Positions 53,183 to 62,510 are shown, counted from the stretch's first letter. The stretch is DNA of 64,000 nt from Pseudomonadales bacterium (GCA_023268635.1 JALQUB010000062.1:1-64000), one strand, 5' to 3'. Program-made: numbers and translations. The notes: generated by a model not told the origin, from the letters alone.

Positions 53183-54363
53183 ATTATTCGATTGTGGATG
53201 CAGACAAACTACCCCTAGACGAATTTGATTATGTGATCGTTGGTGGCGGCATTATTGGGTTAGCTGTAGCGCGTCAAATTGCAATAGCAAAAAGAGGCAA
53301 TGCTTCTATCGTTATTCTCGAGCGAGAAACTACTTTCGGCATGCAGACCAGCAGTCGAAACAGCGAGGTTATTCACGCTGGAATTTATTATCCAGCAGGG
53401 AGTGAGAAAGCGAAGCTCTGCATCCGAGGGCGGGACCTGTTATACCAATATTGCGAGGCGCATAACGTGCCCTATTCACGCATCGGCAAGCTCATAGTCG
53501 CGCAGAAGTCACAGCTAACAGAACTCGAATCTGTGCAAACTCGAGCTCGTAAAAATGGCGTGGATGATCTCGAATTAATAGACCGGGAGAGATTGCACGA
53601 AATGGAGCCTGCTGTGCGGGGAGAAGCCGCCCTATTTTCGCCTTCTACCGGAATTGTTGACAGCCATGCACTAATGCGAAGTTTGTTAAATGATGCGGAA
53701 CGAGCCAACGTCATTTTCTCCGGCAATACGACATTGGAAAGCGTTCATCAGCTTGCTGATGAGGGATATGTATTATCAACGCGCATCATTGAACAGGGGC
53801 AGCATACAAACTATTCAATGAAAGCCAGGTTTGTCATTAACTGTGCAGGATTAGGTGCGCAAGAAGTCGCTCAAATGTTTAATAATGAGGCCGGCGAAAC
53901 TATATTCGCAGTGCCCAAGTTGATGATGAGTAAAGGCTGTTACTTTGACTATAGCGCGCCAAATCCATTTCAAAGACTGATCTACCCCCTCCCCGATACC
54001 TCGAATGACGCACTTGGCGTGCATGCCACGTGCGATTTAGCAGGATATCTTCGCTTTGGACCAGATGCTGAACCCTGTGATGCAATTGATTATTTAGTGG
54101 CCGATGATAAACGCGATGTATTTGCGGCGAGTATTAAGGAGTATTTCCCGTCGCTGGATGCAGGTAAGTTAATGCCTGCCTATGCCGGCATAAGATCTAA
54201 GGTATTTAGTCTGGACGGAGTGCCGTCCGACTTTGTTATTCGCAGGGAAGAGAAAGTGCCTAGACTGATTAATCTTTTTGGCATCGACTCCCCAGGTCTA
54301 ACTTCTTGCTTAGCAATTGCCGCCTCGGTAGAAACACTGATGCGACAAGATGGTAGCTTGTGA
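53179..54363 (+). CDS. FAD-dependent oxidoreductase of the L-2-hydroxyglutarate dehydrogenase family
   Basis: 394 residues. An N-terminal FAD-binding GGGIIGLAVARQIA near residue 20 and the segment SSRNSEVIHAGIYYPAGSEKA followed by KLCIRGRDLLYQYC are characteristic of L-2-hydroxyglutarate dehydrogenases/oxidases (LhgO, L2HGDH). It is predicted to oxidise L-2-hydroxyglutarate, or a related 2-hydroxy acid, to the 2-oxo acid. Its start overlaps the alkB-like gene, so the dioxygenase and this enzyme are translationally coupled. Other deaminating substrates in the DAO superfamily cannot be ruled out. Confidence 0.8.
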   Translation: MNYSIVDADKLPLDEFDYVIVGGGIIGLAVARQIAIAKRGNASIVILERETTFGMQTSSRNSEVIHAGIYYPAGSEKAKLCIRGRDLLYQYCEAHNVPYSRIGKLIVAQKSQLTELESVQTRARKNGVDDLELIDRERLHEMEPAVRGEAALFSPSTGIVDSHALMRSLLNDAERANVIFSGNTTLESVHQLADEGYVLSTRIIEQGQHTNYSMKARFVINCAGLGAQEVAQMFNNEAGETIFAVPKLMMSKGCYFDYSAPNPFQRLIYPLPDTSNDALGVHATCDLAGYLRFGPDAEPCDAIDYLVADDKRDVFAASIKEYFPSLDAGKLMPAYAGIRSKVFSLDGVPSDFVIRREEKVPRLINLFGIDSPGLTSCLAIAASVETLMRQDGSL

Positions 54364-54364
54364 G

Positions 54365-55399
54365 CTAGACGCGAAAAGCGCGACTGCTTAACCACGCGAG
54401 GGATTGTAGAATTAGGCGAGGATTCGGATTGCTGGCAGACGAGAGCTGGCGACGGGCGGTTTCAGCTTCTTCGTAGAGTTTAAGCGCTCTGCTCCCATAG
54501 AATGCGCGCTTCTTGGCACCCTCTTCCCCCGCATCAATTAATTGTTTGATGGGATTATAGTGCTCTGGGTAAGTGATAGATTCGTCATTGTCTGTGAGTA
54601 ATGCTTTGGACACGTTAATAGTTGCCATCACGAGCTGCTCTGCTGCCAAAGTAGCATCGAGAGCACATAACTTAGCGAATAAATCTTCTGCCTGCTTGCG
54701 TCCAAGCAATACATCGATGAGTGTTGTATCTATTGCGGTTCGTAACGCTAAGTCTCCCGAATTCATATAGTCGAGTGCTAGCAGTGGCGCCCCATGAGAG
54801 ACGATTAAACACTCGCGAGCCAACTTTTCATTGAAATTCTCACCACTAGTTTCGCTCATCCATAGGAGAGCTTCTTGCTCTGAGGGTGTTGCAATCGGCA
54901 ATTTTTGGCAGCGGCTACGAATTGTCGCGCTCAGGTGGCCGGGCTGATCGGTCACCAAGAATAGGAAAGTGGACTCGTGCGGTTCTTCTAGAGTTTTAAG
55001 TAAGGCGTTAGCCGCGCTTGAGTTGAGCGTATGTGCTTCGGAAAGGATTGCCACTCTTGAGCCACCAGCGTGACTAGAGCGATTGACGAAGCTGCTTAAT
55101 GCGCGAATTTGATCTACTGTTAGACCTTTGCCCGGCTCCTTAGGGACCAATGAGGTCACATCGGGATGGCTGTCTTGCTTGGTTAATTCACAGGATTTAC
55201 ATTGTCCGCAAGGCGCTCCGTTTACGGGCTTATCGCAGCATAAAGCGGCTGCGAAATCTCGTATGAGCTTCACTTTACCGAGTCCTCGCCTCCCGGAGAC
55301 TATATAGGCATGGGCCAATACGCCTTGTTGATAGCGGTCCTGTAAATGAGAAAGCGGAGCATTCAGCCAGGGATATTGATTGGCGTAGCTGGTAGTCAA
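54365..55399 (-). CDS. holB: DNA polymerase III subunit delta'
   Basis: 344 residues. AAA+ fold with a zinc module of four cysteines (CCDKPVNGAPCGQCKSCEL). The P-loop is degenerate, GRRGLGKVK, as expected of delta', which does not hydrolyse ATP. It is part of the clamp-loader. The start is two bases after the tmk stop. The pilZ and tatD genes I recall next to holB in Pseudomonas are replaced by the oxidoreductase. Confidence 0.95.
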   Translation of the reverse strand: MTTSYANQYPWLNAPLSHLQDRYQQGVLAHAYIVSGRRGLGKVKLIRDFAAALCCDKPVNGAPCGQCKSCELTKQDSHPDVTSLVPKEPGKGLTVDQIRALSSFVNRSSHAGGSRVAILSEAHTLNSSAANALLKTLEEPHESTFLFLVTDQPGHLSATIRSRCQKLPIATPSEQEALLWMSETSGENFNEKLARECLIVSHGAPLLALDYMNSGDLALRTAIDTTLIDVLLGRKQAEDLFAKLCALDATLAAEQLVMATINVSKALLTDNDESITYPEHYNPIKQLIDAGEEGAKKRAFYGSRALKLYEEAETARRQLSSASNPNPRLILQSLAWLSSRAFRV

Positions 55400-55401
55400 T
55401 G

Positions 55402-56043
55402 TTAGTCCCCTAGGCCTAGAAGAGCGTTAAGTCTATCGCTGAGCGCCGCCCTTAAATCTGAACGAACCTGCTCAAGGCTTTGGCCGGCATCAATGACTAA
55501 ACAACGGGTGGAATCACGAGCTGCGATTTCCAGATAACTCGCTCTGACTTTCAGGAAGAAATCCATCGCCTCATTTTCAAATCGGTCTAATTCGCCACGT
55601 GCACGAGCACGCTGTAAGCCAACCTCAGGATCAAGATCGAGAATAATCGTAAGGTCGGGGCGTAAAGTCCCCTGCACTAGATTTTGTAGAATTTCTATGA
55701 CATCGATCGAAAGCCCCCGTCCCCCTCCTTGGTAAGCGAAAGTGGCGTCCGTAAATCTGTCACATAAAACCCACTGTCCTTTAGCAATTGCAGGAAGAAT
55801 GACCTTCTCCAAATGTTCTGCCCGAGCGGCGAAGACCAGCAATAACTCAGTTAGCTCCGCCATCGACTCGGCATCAGGATCCAATAGGAGATCTCGGATC
55901 CGTTCGGCGATTTCTGTTCCACCAGGTTCGCGTGTCTTGATATAGGAGATATTGTGTTCTAAGAGGAAGGCTTCGATATTCGAGATATTCGTGCTTTTTC
56001 CGACTCCCTCGACACCTTCGACCGTTATGAACCTTCCTTTCAC
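55402..56043 (-). CDS. tmk: Thymidylate kinase
   Basis: 213 residues. P-loop GVEGVGKST near 9-17, DR motif CDRFTDATFAYQGGGR and the lid RARARGELDRFE. It phosphorylates dTMP to dTDP. Between mltG (28 bases upstream) and holB, a conserved order. Confidence 0.97.
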   Translation of the reverse strand: MKGRFITVEGVEGVGKSTNISNIEAFLLEHNISYIKTREPGGTEIAERIRDLLLDPDAESMAELTELLLVFAARAEHLEKVILPAIAKGQWVLCDRFTDATFAYQGGGRGLSIDVIEILQNLVQGTLRPDLTIILDLDPEVGLQRARARGELDRFENEAMDFFLKVRASYLEIAARDSTRCLVIDAGQSLEQVRSDLRAALSDRLNALLGLGD

Positions 56044-56071
56044 TTAGAGCCTCTTCAGCATTAAACGCTGG

Positions 56072-57130
56072 TTAATTGGGGTTAGCAGTATTTTCGCGGC
56101 GCCTGTAATTGGCAACCGCCACATTGTGCTCTTCTAATGTTTTAGAGAATACGTGCCCACCCTTGCCGTCTGCAACGAAATAATAAAATTCATGGAGCTC
56201 AGGGTTAAGAGCAGCACGTAATGAAGCATTCGATGCCGAGGAAATCGGCGTCGGTGGTAATCCATCAATCTTATAGGTGTTGTAGGGTGTGACTGTGTTT
56301 AGTTGCTCTCTAGTAAGTCGTCCGTCGAACTCGTCGCCGAGGCCATATATCGTTGTAGGATCCGATTGTAGCCGCATGCCGGCGTTTAATCGATTTACGA
56401 ACACACCAGCAATTCTTTCTCTTTCAGCCTCCAATGCAGATTCTCGCTCGATGATAGAAGCGAGTATAAGGGCGTCATAAGGCGTGTTCAGCGGCAATGC
56501 AATCTTTCGCCTAGACCAATACTCTTCAAGCGTATCAGTTAATAATTGATGAGCTCGTAGCAAAATCTGGAAGTCACTTTCTCCCCTTGTGTATATAAAA
56601 GTCTCGGGAGCAAAAAGACCTTCAGCGCCATATTGTTCAACGACAGATGGCGCGAATGAATTAACCGCATCGAGTAATTGGGCGTCCGACGAGTCGCGCA
56701 AGATTGGATCTAGCGCTTCGGCCTTATGAAGGGTTTCCAGGAATTGGTTGATGGTTTTGCCTTCGACAAGTGTGATCGAATAGCGTTTAACGTCGCCAGC
56801 TACGAGTTTTGCTAATACCGCTGACAATCCTGACTCGCCATCGAAGGCATATTCACCACTTTTTATAGCATCTCTCTGCCCCTTGAGGAGCGCATAGATT
56901 TCAAAACCAGTGGATGAGCGGACAACCCCTGCAGACTCTAAGGCTTTCGCTGCAGATCTGAATGACGTGCCGTTGGCGAGTATGAGGTGTTGCTCTGTGC
57001 AATTGTCGCCAGCACAAGCGGGGGCAGAGAAGAGAAAGAAGAAGCTAGTGGCCAGTAACGCAAAACAGAATGCTGCGGCACAAAGTAGCTGAACCCTCAG
57101 GCCCAGCTCTTTGAAAGGCCGAATGTTCAC
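56072..57130 (-). CDS. mltG: Endolytic murein transglycosylase MltG
   Basis: 352 residues, GTG start overlapping the fabF stop by four bases. One N-terminal membrane helix (about 12-34), a LysM-like region and the YceG catalytic domain with the glutamate in [19 protein letters not shown] and DPTTIYG. It cuts nascent glycan strands and sets their length. pabC, which I recall between fabF and mltG in relatives, is missing here. Confidence 0.95.
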   Translation of the reverse strand: MNIRPFKELGLRVQLLCAAAFCFALLATSFFFLFSAPACAGDNCTEQHLILANGTSFRSAAKALESAGVVRSSTGFEIYALLKGQRDAIKSGEYAFDGESGLSAVLAKLVAGDVKRYSITLVEGKTINQFLETLHKAEALDPILRDSSDAQLLDAVNSFAPSVVEQYGAEGLFAPETFIYTRGESDFQILLRAHQLLTDTLEEYWSRRKIALPLNTPYDALILASIIERESALEAERERIAGVFVNRLNAGMRLQSDPTTIYGLGDEFDGRLTREQLNTVTPYNTYKIDGLPPTPISSASNASLRAALNPELHEFYYFVADGKGGHVFSKTLEEHNVAVANYRRRENTANPN

Positions 57131-58368
57131 TTAAACCGTGCGAATATCAGGCTGCCGTTAGTCCCTCCGAATCCGAAGGAATTACTCAACGCGTAGTCTA
57201 GCTTAGCGTCACGCGCTGTGTTTGGAACATAGTCCAAATCACAGCCTTCGGCAGGGTTGTCGAGATTTATAGTTGGCGTCAACACTTGATCTCGGAGCGA
57301 CAATATCGACACGATTGCCTCGGCGGCACCTGAAGCGCCGAGCAGATGTCCAATCATAGATTTTGTGGAACTGACGGCAAGTTTATCGCAGTGATTGCCG
57401 AAAACAGATTTCACTGCTTGAGTTTCAGCTAAATCACCGGCGATTGTCGATGTGCCATGTGCGTTCACATAGTCAATCGCGGATGGGTCGAGTTCTGCGC
57501 TTTTGAGTGCGTTCTTCATGCATAGCGCCGCACCGCGCCCACCTTCTGGTGGCGATGTCATATGGAAAGCGTCGCCACTCATTCCGAAACCAACAAGCTC
57601 AGCGTAGATAGTCGCGCCACGCTTTTTCGCGTGCTCTAACTCTTCGAGGACTATAACTCCTGCGCCATCACTTAACACGAAACCGTCTCGATCTTTGTCC
57701 CATGGGCGACTTGCAGAGCGTGGATCATCGTTACGCGTTGAAAGCGCGCGTGCAGCACAGAATCCTCCGAGTCCTACCGGAGACGTTGCCATTTCTGAAC
57801 CGCCGGCTAGCATAATATCGGCCTGCCCCTGGCTGATCATATTCGCAGCCACACCGATATTATGTGTCCCAGTAGTACACGCAGTGGTGATAGATATGTT
57901 TGGTCCTTGAAGCTCAAATCTGATCGAGAGATTTCCCGAAATCATATTTGAAATGGAACCGGGAACGAAAAAAGGCGAGACTTTTCTCGCCCCAGATTCA
58001 TTAATCAAAAGAGAAGTGTTCTCAATACTGGTAATTCCGCCTATCCCCGAACCAACGGAGACCCCTGCTCTTTCGGGATCAAACGAGGCGTCGCGAAGTC
58101 CAGCGTCTTCGAAAGCTTGCACGCCGGCGGCAATGCCGTAGTGCATGAAGACGTCCATTCTGCGAGCGTCTTTCAAAGGAATGTAGCGCTCACATTCAAA
58201 ATCTTTTATCGAGCCGCCAAAGCGCGTTGAAAAATCGCTGGTGTCGAACTGAGTGAGTTCGGCAATTCCACTTTGACCATTCTTAATCGCTTCCCAAGAA
58301 GAGGCAACGTCATTTCCTACCGGGCTAACGAGACCTAATCCCGTAACCACCACACGCCTTCTGTTCAT
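57127..58368 (-). CDS. fabF: 3-oxoacyl-ACP synthase II
   Basis: 413 residues. The catalytic cysteine lies in [13 protein letters not shown] near residue 165, the two histidines in HGTST and GHLLGASG. It condenses malonyl-ACP with acyl-ACP, elongating palmitoleate to vaccenate. It follows acpP after 92 bases containing a hairpin terminator, and leads into mltG-tmk-holB by overlap. Confidence 0.97.
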   Translation of the reverse strand: MNRRRVVVTGLGLVSPVGNDVASSWEAIKNGQSGIAELTQFDTSDFSTRFGGSIKDFECERYIPLKDARRMDVFMHYGIAAGVQAFEDAGLRDASFDPERAGVSVGSGIGGITSIENTSLLINESGARKVSPFFVPGSISNMISGNLSIRFELQGPNISITTACTTGTHNIGVAANMISQGQADIMLAGGSEMATSPVGLGGFCAARALSTRNDDPRSASRPWDKDRDGFVLSDGAGVIVLEELEHAKKRGATIYAELVGFGMSGDAFHMTSPPEGGRGAALCMKNALKSAELDPSAIDYVNAHGTSTIAGDLAETQAVKSVFGNHCDKLAVSSTKSMIGHLLGASGAAEAIVSILSLRDQVLTPTINLDNPAEGCDLDYVPNTARDAKLDYALSNSFGFGGTNGSLIFARFK

Positions 58369-58394
58369 CCGGAGATTCCTAAAAAGTATGAGAC

Positions 58395-58437
58395 CAGAAA
58401 TAAGAAAGCTACTCGAGATTGCTCCGGAGTAGCTTCC
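58395..58437 (-). terminator. Terminator/attenuator between acpP and fabF
   Basis: AAGCTACTC (58406-58414) pairs with GAGTAGCTT (58427-58435) and is followed on the minus strand by TTTCTTATTT. The short transcript would end after acpP, so acpP can be made in excess over fabF. Confidence 0.75.
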
Positions 58438-58460
58438 ATGAAATCAAGAGTTAACCTGAT

Positions 58461-58694
58461 TTAGAGATTGGCGTTGATATAGTCGACGGCCAACTGAACT
58501 GTAGTGATTTTTTCCGCTTCTTCGTCAGGAATTTCGGTTTCAAATTCCTCTTCGAGAGCCATAACGAGCTCCACTGTGTCTAGCGAATCGGCACCTAGAT
58601 CATCCACGAAAGAAGCTGTTGCCTTCACTTCATCTTCTTTAACGCCTAGCTGTTCGCAGACGATTTTTTTTACGCGCTCTTCGATGCTACTCAT
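58461..58694 (-). CDS. acpP: Acyl carrier protein
   Basis: 77 residues, very acidic. The phosphopantetheine serine is in [19 protein letters not shown]. It carries growing acyl chains for FabD, FabG and FabF and supplies PlsX. RBS TAGGAG. The 279-base upstream gap holds a fabG terminator and two palindromes, so it probably has its own promoter. Confidence 0.98.
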   Translation of the reverse strand: MSSIEERVKKIVCEQLGVKEDEVKATASFVDDLGADSLDTVELVMALEEEFETEIPDEEAEKITTVQLAVDYINANL

Positions 58695-58728
58695 GTGTAA
58701 TATTAGCTCCTAAATCACTTTTGTTCGG

Positions 58729-58747
58729 TTTTAACGACTCGTTAAAA
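58729..58747 (-). promoter_or_regulatory. 19-base palindrome in the acpP leader
   Basis: TTTTAACGA-C-TCGTTAAAA, nine-base perfect arms around one base, ending 35 bases before the acpP ATG. It may be a repressor site or a hairpin in the 5' untranslated region. No T-tract or promoter boxes overlap it clearly. Confidence 0.55.
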
Positions 58748-58777
58748 GCCGCCTTTCCAACGTAATTCTTATTTGTC

Positions 58778-58789
58778 GATCCGCGGATC
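58778..58789 (-). promoter_or_regulatory. Perfect 12-base palindrome GATCCGCGGATC upstream of acpP
   Basis: A self-complementary dodecamer 30 bases beyond the longer palindrome. Its G+C-rich centre stands out in an A+T-rich interval. Function unknown. Confidence 0.4.
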
Positions 58790-58913
58790 TGCTTTCTTAA
58801 ATTAGCTCGATCTGCTTAACAACGTAACGAACCATTTAAATTGGAGTGCAAGTTTACCCCTATTTGGAGTCGATGTAATGCCTAAATTTAAAATTCCAAT
58901 GCATTCAGAATTC

Positions 58914-58962
58914 TAACAATAAACTCAAGAAGTTAGCGAGGTTTCACCGAGGCTTCCTGAGT
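58914..58962 (-). terminator. Rho-independent terminator after fabG
   Basis: On the minus strand ACTCAGGAAG pairs with CTTCTTGAGT (one G-U) across a 20-base loop, followed by TTTATTGTT. It ends the yceD-rpmF-plsX-fabD-fabG transcript before acpP. Confidence 0.75.
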
Positions 58963-58973
58963 CTTAAAAAGCA

Positions 58974-59717
58974 TTAATTCATATACATTCCGCCGTTAAC
59001 CTGCAGGGTCTCGCCGGTGATATACGCCCCTTTATCTGAGGCTAAAAATGCGACAACGCCCGCGATCTCTTCCGGCTGCCCTAATCGACCCAGCGGAATC
59101 TGATTTAGCAAGGCGCTCGCTTGTTGCTCCGGGAGTCCTTTAGTCATATCTGTCTCGATAAATCCAGGTGCGACGGCATTTACGGTAATTCCTCGTGAGC
59201 CGATCTCCTGAGCAAGCGCACGGGTAAATCCTTCAACGCCAGCCTTAGACGCAGCGTAGTTAGTTTGACCAGGATTGCCACTCGCACCGACGACAGAGCT
59301 GATATTAATAATTCGACCCCAGCGAGCCTTGGTCATGGCTTTCACCCCTGCTTTGCAAACACGGTACATACTGCCCAGGTTGGTATCAATGACCGAATCC
59401 CATTCGTCGCCCTTCATACGCATTAGCAGATTATCACGAGTGATACCGGCATTGTTCACGATGACAGCTGGGCTTGAATGATTTTCTGCCAAGGTCTCAA
59501 ATAGTCGAGTCACGGATTCATCATCGGAGACATCAGCAGCGAGTCCAATTCCATTTAAACCGGCCTCTTTTAAGTAGTCGGAGATGGATTTGGCGCCGTT
59601 TTCCGTCGTCGCGGTGCCTGCAACGAAATAGCCCGCTTGCGCCAATTCCATCGCTATGGCCTTGCCAATGCCACGGCTTGCGCCAGTCACCAATGCGAGG
59701 CGTGTTGATTCAGTCAT
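58974..59717 (-). CDS. fabG: 3-oxoacyl-ACP reductase
   Basis: 247 residues, short-chain dehydrogenase. TGASRGIGKAIA binds NADP; the catalytic serine (ISSVVGAS), tyrosine and lysine (YAASKAG) are in place and the C-terminus GGMYMN is typical FabG. It performs the first reduction of each elongation cycle. Twelve bases behind fabD. Confidence 0.97.
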   Translation of the reverse strand: MTESTRLALVTGASRGIGKAIAMELAQAGYFVAGTATTENGAKSISDYLKEAGLNGIGLAADVSDDESVTRLFETLAENHSSPAVIVNNAGITRDNLLMRMKGDEWDSVIDTNLGSMYRVCKAGVKAMTKARWGRIINISSVVGASGNPGQTNYAASKAGVEGFTRALAQEIGSRGITVNAVAPGFIETDMTKGLPEQQASALLNQIPLGRLGQPEEIAGVVAFLASDKGAYITGETLQVNGGMYMN

Positions 59718-59729
59718 TCTCTCTTCTCC

Positions 59730-60656
59730 TTATCCAATTGCTGCTTGGAAGTCTTCCGGGTTTTCGCTGCCAGTGCATACTATTTCATCGTCGATACGTT
59801 TGATTAGGCCGCATAACACCTTTCCAGGGCCGATTTCTATTAGGCGTTTTACGCCTGAGTCAGAGATTGCCCTGACGCTCTCTACCCACTGAACAGGAAG
59901 ATAAAGCTGGCTAATTAGATTCTCTTTAAGCGTGTCGGGATCAGAGACCATGGCGGCAACAGCATTCTGTACAACCGGTATCACACAAGGAGAGAATTTT
60001 ATTGCTTCCAAATCTTGGGCTAGCTCTTCGGCAGCCGGTCTCATGAGATCGCAGTGTGAGGGAACGCTAACGTTTAGCGGCAATGCTCTTTTCGCCCCTG
60101 CTTCCTTGCAAGCGGCCATAGCACGCTCAACAGCAGAGGAGTTGCCTGCGATCACTGTTTGCCCAATGGAATTGAAATTGGCGGGCGAAACAACTTCTCC
60201 CTCTGCCACTTCCTCACATATCTCCAAGATTTTAGCTTCGTCGAGGCCTACGATTGCGGCCATTTTACCAACTCCTACAGGCACAGCATTCTGCATATAG
60301 AGCCCACGTCGATTGACCAAAGTAACCGCGTCTCTAAACTCTAGGGCTTCGGCACAAACCAACGCAGAATATTCACCGAGACTGTGGCCAGCGAAAACCC
60401 GGGGCTTCGCACCGCCAGCGGCTTGCCATGCGCGCCAAATGGCGACCGATGCAGTAAGCAAGATCGGTTGCGTGATATCTGTGCGATCTAGAAGATTTTC
60501 TCCATCAGTCTGGGAAATTTCCCAGAGATCGCGTTGCAAGACTTCGGAGGCTATATCAAATGTCTCTTTTATCTCAGGATATTGCTTCGCCAGATCATTC
60601 AGCATGCCGAGCTTCTGCGATCCTTGTCCTGGGAATACGAATCCGAAACCACTCAT
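59730..60656 (-). CDS. fabD: Malonyl-CoA:ACP transacylase
   Basis: 308 residues from ATG 60656, which follows AAGGAG; the ORF-track start eight codons earlier overlaps that RBS. FVFPGQGSQ and the nucleophile serine in GHSLGEYSAL near residue 92, with the histidine in PSHCDLM. It loads malonate onto ACP. fabH, which I recall between plsX and fabD in E. coli, is absent, as I recall for Pseudomonas. Confidence 0.97.
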   Translation of the reverse strand: MSGFGFVFPGQGSQKLGMLNDLAKQYPEIKETFDIASEVLQRDLWEISQTDGENLLDRTDITQPILLTASVAIWRAWQAAGGAKPRVFAGHSLGEYSALVCAEALEFRDAVTLVNRRGLYMQNAVPVGVGKMAAIVGLDEAKILEICEEVAEGEVVSPANFNSIGQTVIAGNSSAVERAMAACKEAGAKRALPLNVSVPSHCDLMRPAAEELAQDLEAIKFSPCVIPVVQNAVAAMVSDPDTLKENLISQLYLPVQWVESVRAISDSGVKRLIEIGPGKVLCGLIKRIDDEIVCTGSENPEDFQAAIG

Positions 60657-60680
60657 TTTATAGACACTCCTTGTAGTCAC

Positions 60681-61658
60681 TTAGTGATTGTATAAGACCG
60701 CCATAGCTTGGCGGATGAGTTCAGGAATATCGTCCCTCTGCTCAGTGTAGGCGAGATCAATGGCGCATCCAAAACCGAGCTCATCTGCATTACCATGACT
60801 TTTCACAATATTGCCCTGTAAACCGAGCAAACTAGCGCCGTTAAAGCGCTGTGGATTGAGTTCTTGAAGTTGTGCTTGTTGGCTCGCAGAGCTGGTACCG
60901 GCTATTTTAGCAATAACAGCATTTGCAGCGCCTGCGCCCGCTTTGATCAAGACATTGCCAACAAATCCGTCACAGACTATAACCTCTGCCTGGCCACTAA
61001 ATATCTGATTCGCCTCTATAAACCCTATGTAGTTTAGACTACTGCAGGCCTCTAATAATGCTGCGGTCGCGCGAACATCTTCAGTACCTTTGTGGGGTTC
61101 TTCGCCGACATTTAGCAGTGCTACCCGAGGCTTTGACGCGAACTGAACTTCTGCTAGCACACTGCCCATAATCGCGAACTGCAAGAGTTGCTGAGGGCTA
61201 CAGCTCAGATTCGCTCCGACATCGAGTAAAAGTGTATTAGAGCCACTAATTGGCAAGGTTGCGACAATGGCTGGTAGCTCAATGTTCGGGATTGTCTTTA
61301 ACAGATGACGGCCCAGAATTAGCAGCGCACCGGTGTTTCCGGCGCTGACAACGGCTGAGGCTCGGCCTTGCTTATGTAGTTCGACTGCTTGATAGAGAGA
61401 GCTAGTCCGGCCAGATCGGAGGATGCTCGCAGGCTTGTCAGTATCTAGGAAAGTACGCGGCGCATGGACGATCTCAACACGATCATTGAGATCGGCGTCA
61501 GTATTCGCCAGCGAGGCGTGGATAGTCTCTTCATCGCCTACCAAAATAGCCGACAGAGCGGGGTGGCGTCGCAGCGCGGAAAGAGTGGCGGGTACAGTCA
61601 GCTGTGGGCCGCCCTCTCCTCCCATTGCATCAATTGCAATGCACCTGCGGATACTCAA
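60681..61658 (-). CDS. plsX: Phosphate acyltransferase PlsX
   Basis: 325 residues, TTG start two bases after the rpmF stop; the family start RCIAIDAMGGEGG leaves no usable downstream ATG. It converts acyl-ACP to acyl-phosphate for PlsY, linking fatty acids to phospholipids. GNTGALL and DVGANLSCSP are the conserved motifs. Coupled translation after rpmF is likely. Confidence 0.96.
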   Translation of the reverse strand: MSIRRCIAIDAMGGEGGPQLTVPATLSALRRHPALSAILVGDEETIHASLANTDADLNDRVEIVHAPRTFLDTDKPASILRSGRTSSLYQAVELHKQGRASAVVSAGNTGALLILGRHLLKTIPNIELPAIVATLPISGSNTLLLDVGANLSCSPQQLLQFAIMGSVLAEVQFASKPRVALLNVGEEPHKGTEDVRATAALLEACSSLNYIGFIEANQIFSGQAEVIVCDGFVGNVLIKAGAGAANAVIAKIAGTSSASQQAQLQELNPQRFNGASLLGLQGNIVKSHGNADELGFGCAIDLAYTEQRDDIPELIRQAMAVLYNH

Positions 61659-61660
61659 TG

Positions 61661-61840
61661 TTACTCGGCGCCGAGGTCTAGTACCTTTTTGCCCTTGTAG
61701 AAGCCGTCTGCTGTGATGTGATGACGACGGTGGATCTCACCAGTAGTCTTGTCTGTAGACAGTGTTGGGCCTGTCAACGCATCGTGTGAACGGCGTTGGC
61801 CACGACGCGAACGCGTTACTTTACTCTTTTGAACAGCCAT
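61661..61840 (-). CDS. rpmF: 50S ribosomal protein bL32
   Basis: 59 residues, not in the ORF track because it is short. Translated from ATG 61840: [20 protein letters not shown] and ending KKVLDLGAE. Very basic, with the expected bL32 N-terminus. RBS AGGAGAAAG. It lies between yceD and plsX as in almost all gammaproteobacteria. Confidence 0.97.
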   Translation of the reverse strand: MAVQKSKVTRSRRGQRRSHDALTGPTLSTDKTTGEIHRRHHITADGFYKGKKVLDLGAE

Positions 61841-61866
61841 GTCTTTCTCCTAATCTAAAGGCGTTG

Positions 61867-62421
61867 TCAGTCAGATGACCCTGACATCTTAAGTTCTTTC
61901 AAGATAGCAAACGCATTGGGTTCGCTCTTGTCCTGAGCTGCCGCTTTCGATGCTTCAGGCGCATCGAACTGGGTTTGGCTAGCCCCACATATTTCAATTT
62001 CATGGTATGCGGCCAGCGGCATTGAGAGCAGCAATTGCTCTTCGACTATCTGTACCGGATCTAGCTTAAACTCAGGCTCGATCCAAGGTTCTACATCGTC
62101 ATCAAGTTTAGAGGCTTTATCCTCATCACTCACTAGCGCTAGCCTTATGTCGTCTGCTATCGACAATTCTAAAGGCATCAAACAGCGTTGGCAGGCCACT
62201 GACACTTGTGCTCGCACCCAACCTTCGATCAAGCGTCTTCCACGATCATCGTTCGAGAACACAAGTTTTGCTTCTGCCTTAAAATTACCGTCGGCAAGCA
62301 TCAGAGCTAAGCGGGGCAATTTGTCTTTAGACAGCTCACCCCCAAAAATTCCCTTTTGAGAGAATACCTTACGAGTATCTACATAGTGAGGAAAAGGCGC
62401 TGAGTTGGTGCTATCCGACAT
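61867..62421 (-). CDS. yceD: YceD/DUF177 family protein (23S rRNA accumulation)
   Basis: 184 residues. Conserved CQRCLMPLEL near residue 77 and the C-terminal acidic section are typical. In E. coli YceD is required for normal 23S rRNA levels; in plants a relative processes rRNA. It starts the rpmF-plsX-fab cluster. The maf and sppA genes I recall near this point in Pseudomonas are not present. Confidence 0.93.
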   Translation of the reverse strand: MSDSTNSAPFPHYVDTRKVFSQKGIFGGELSKDKLPRLALMLADGNFKAEAKLVFSNDDRGRRLIEGWVRAQVSVACQRCLMPLELSIADDIRLALVSDEDKASKLDDDVEPWIEPEFKLDPVQIVEEQLLLSMPLAAYHEIEICGASQTQFDAPEASKAAAQDKSEPNAFAILKELKMSGSSD

Positions 62422-62510
62422 AGGCGCGCAATAATAGGCGTCTCGCGCCGTTCTGTCAAAGTATTCCTGTGGCTAATTTTGTAAATTTACTGAGTATCTA
62501 TCTGTAAAAC

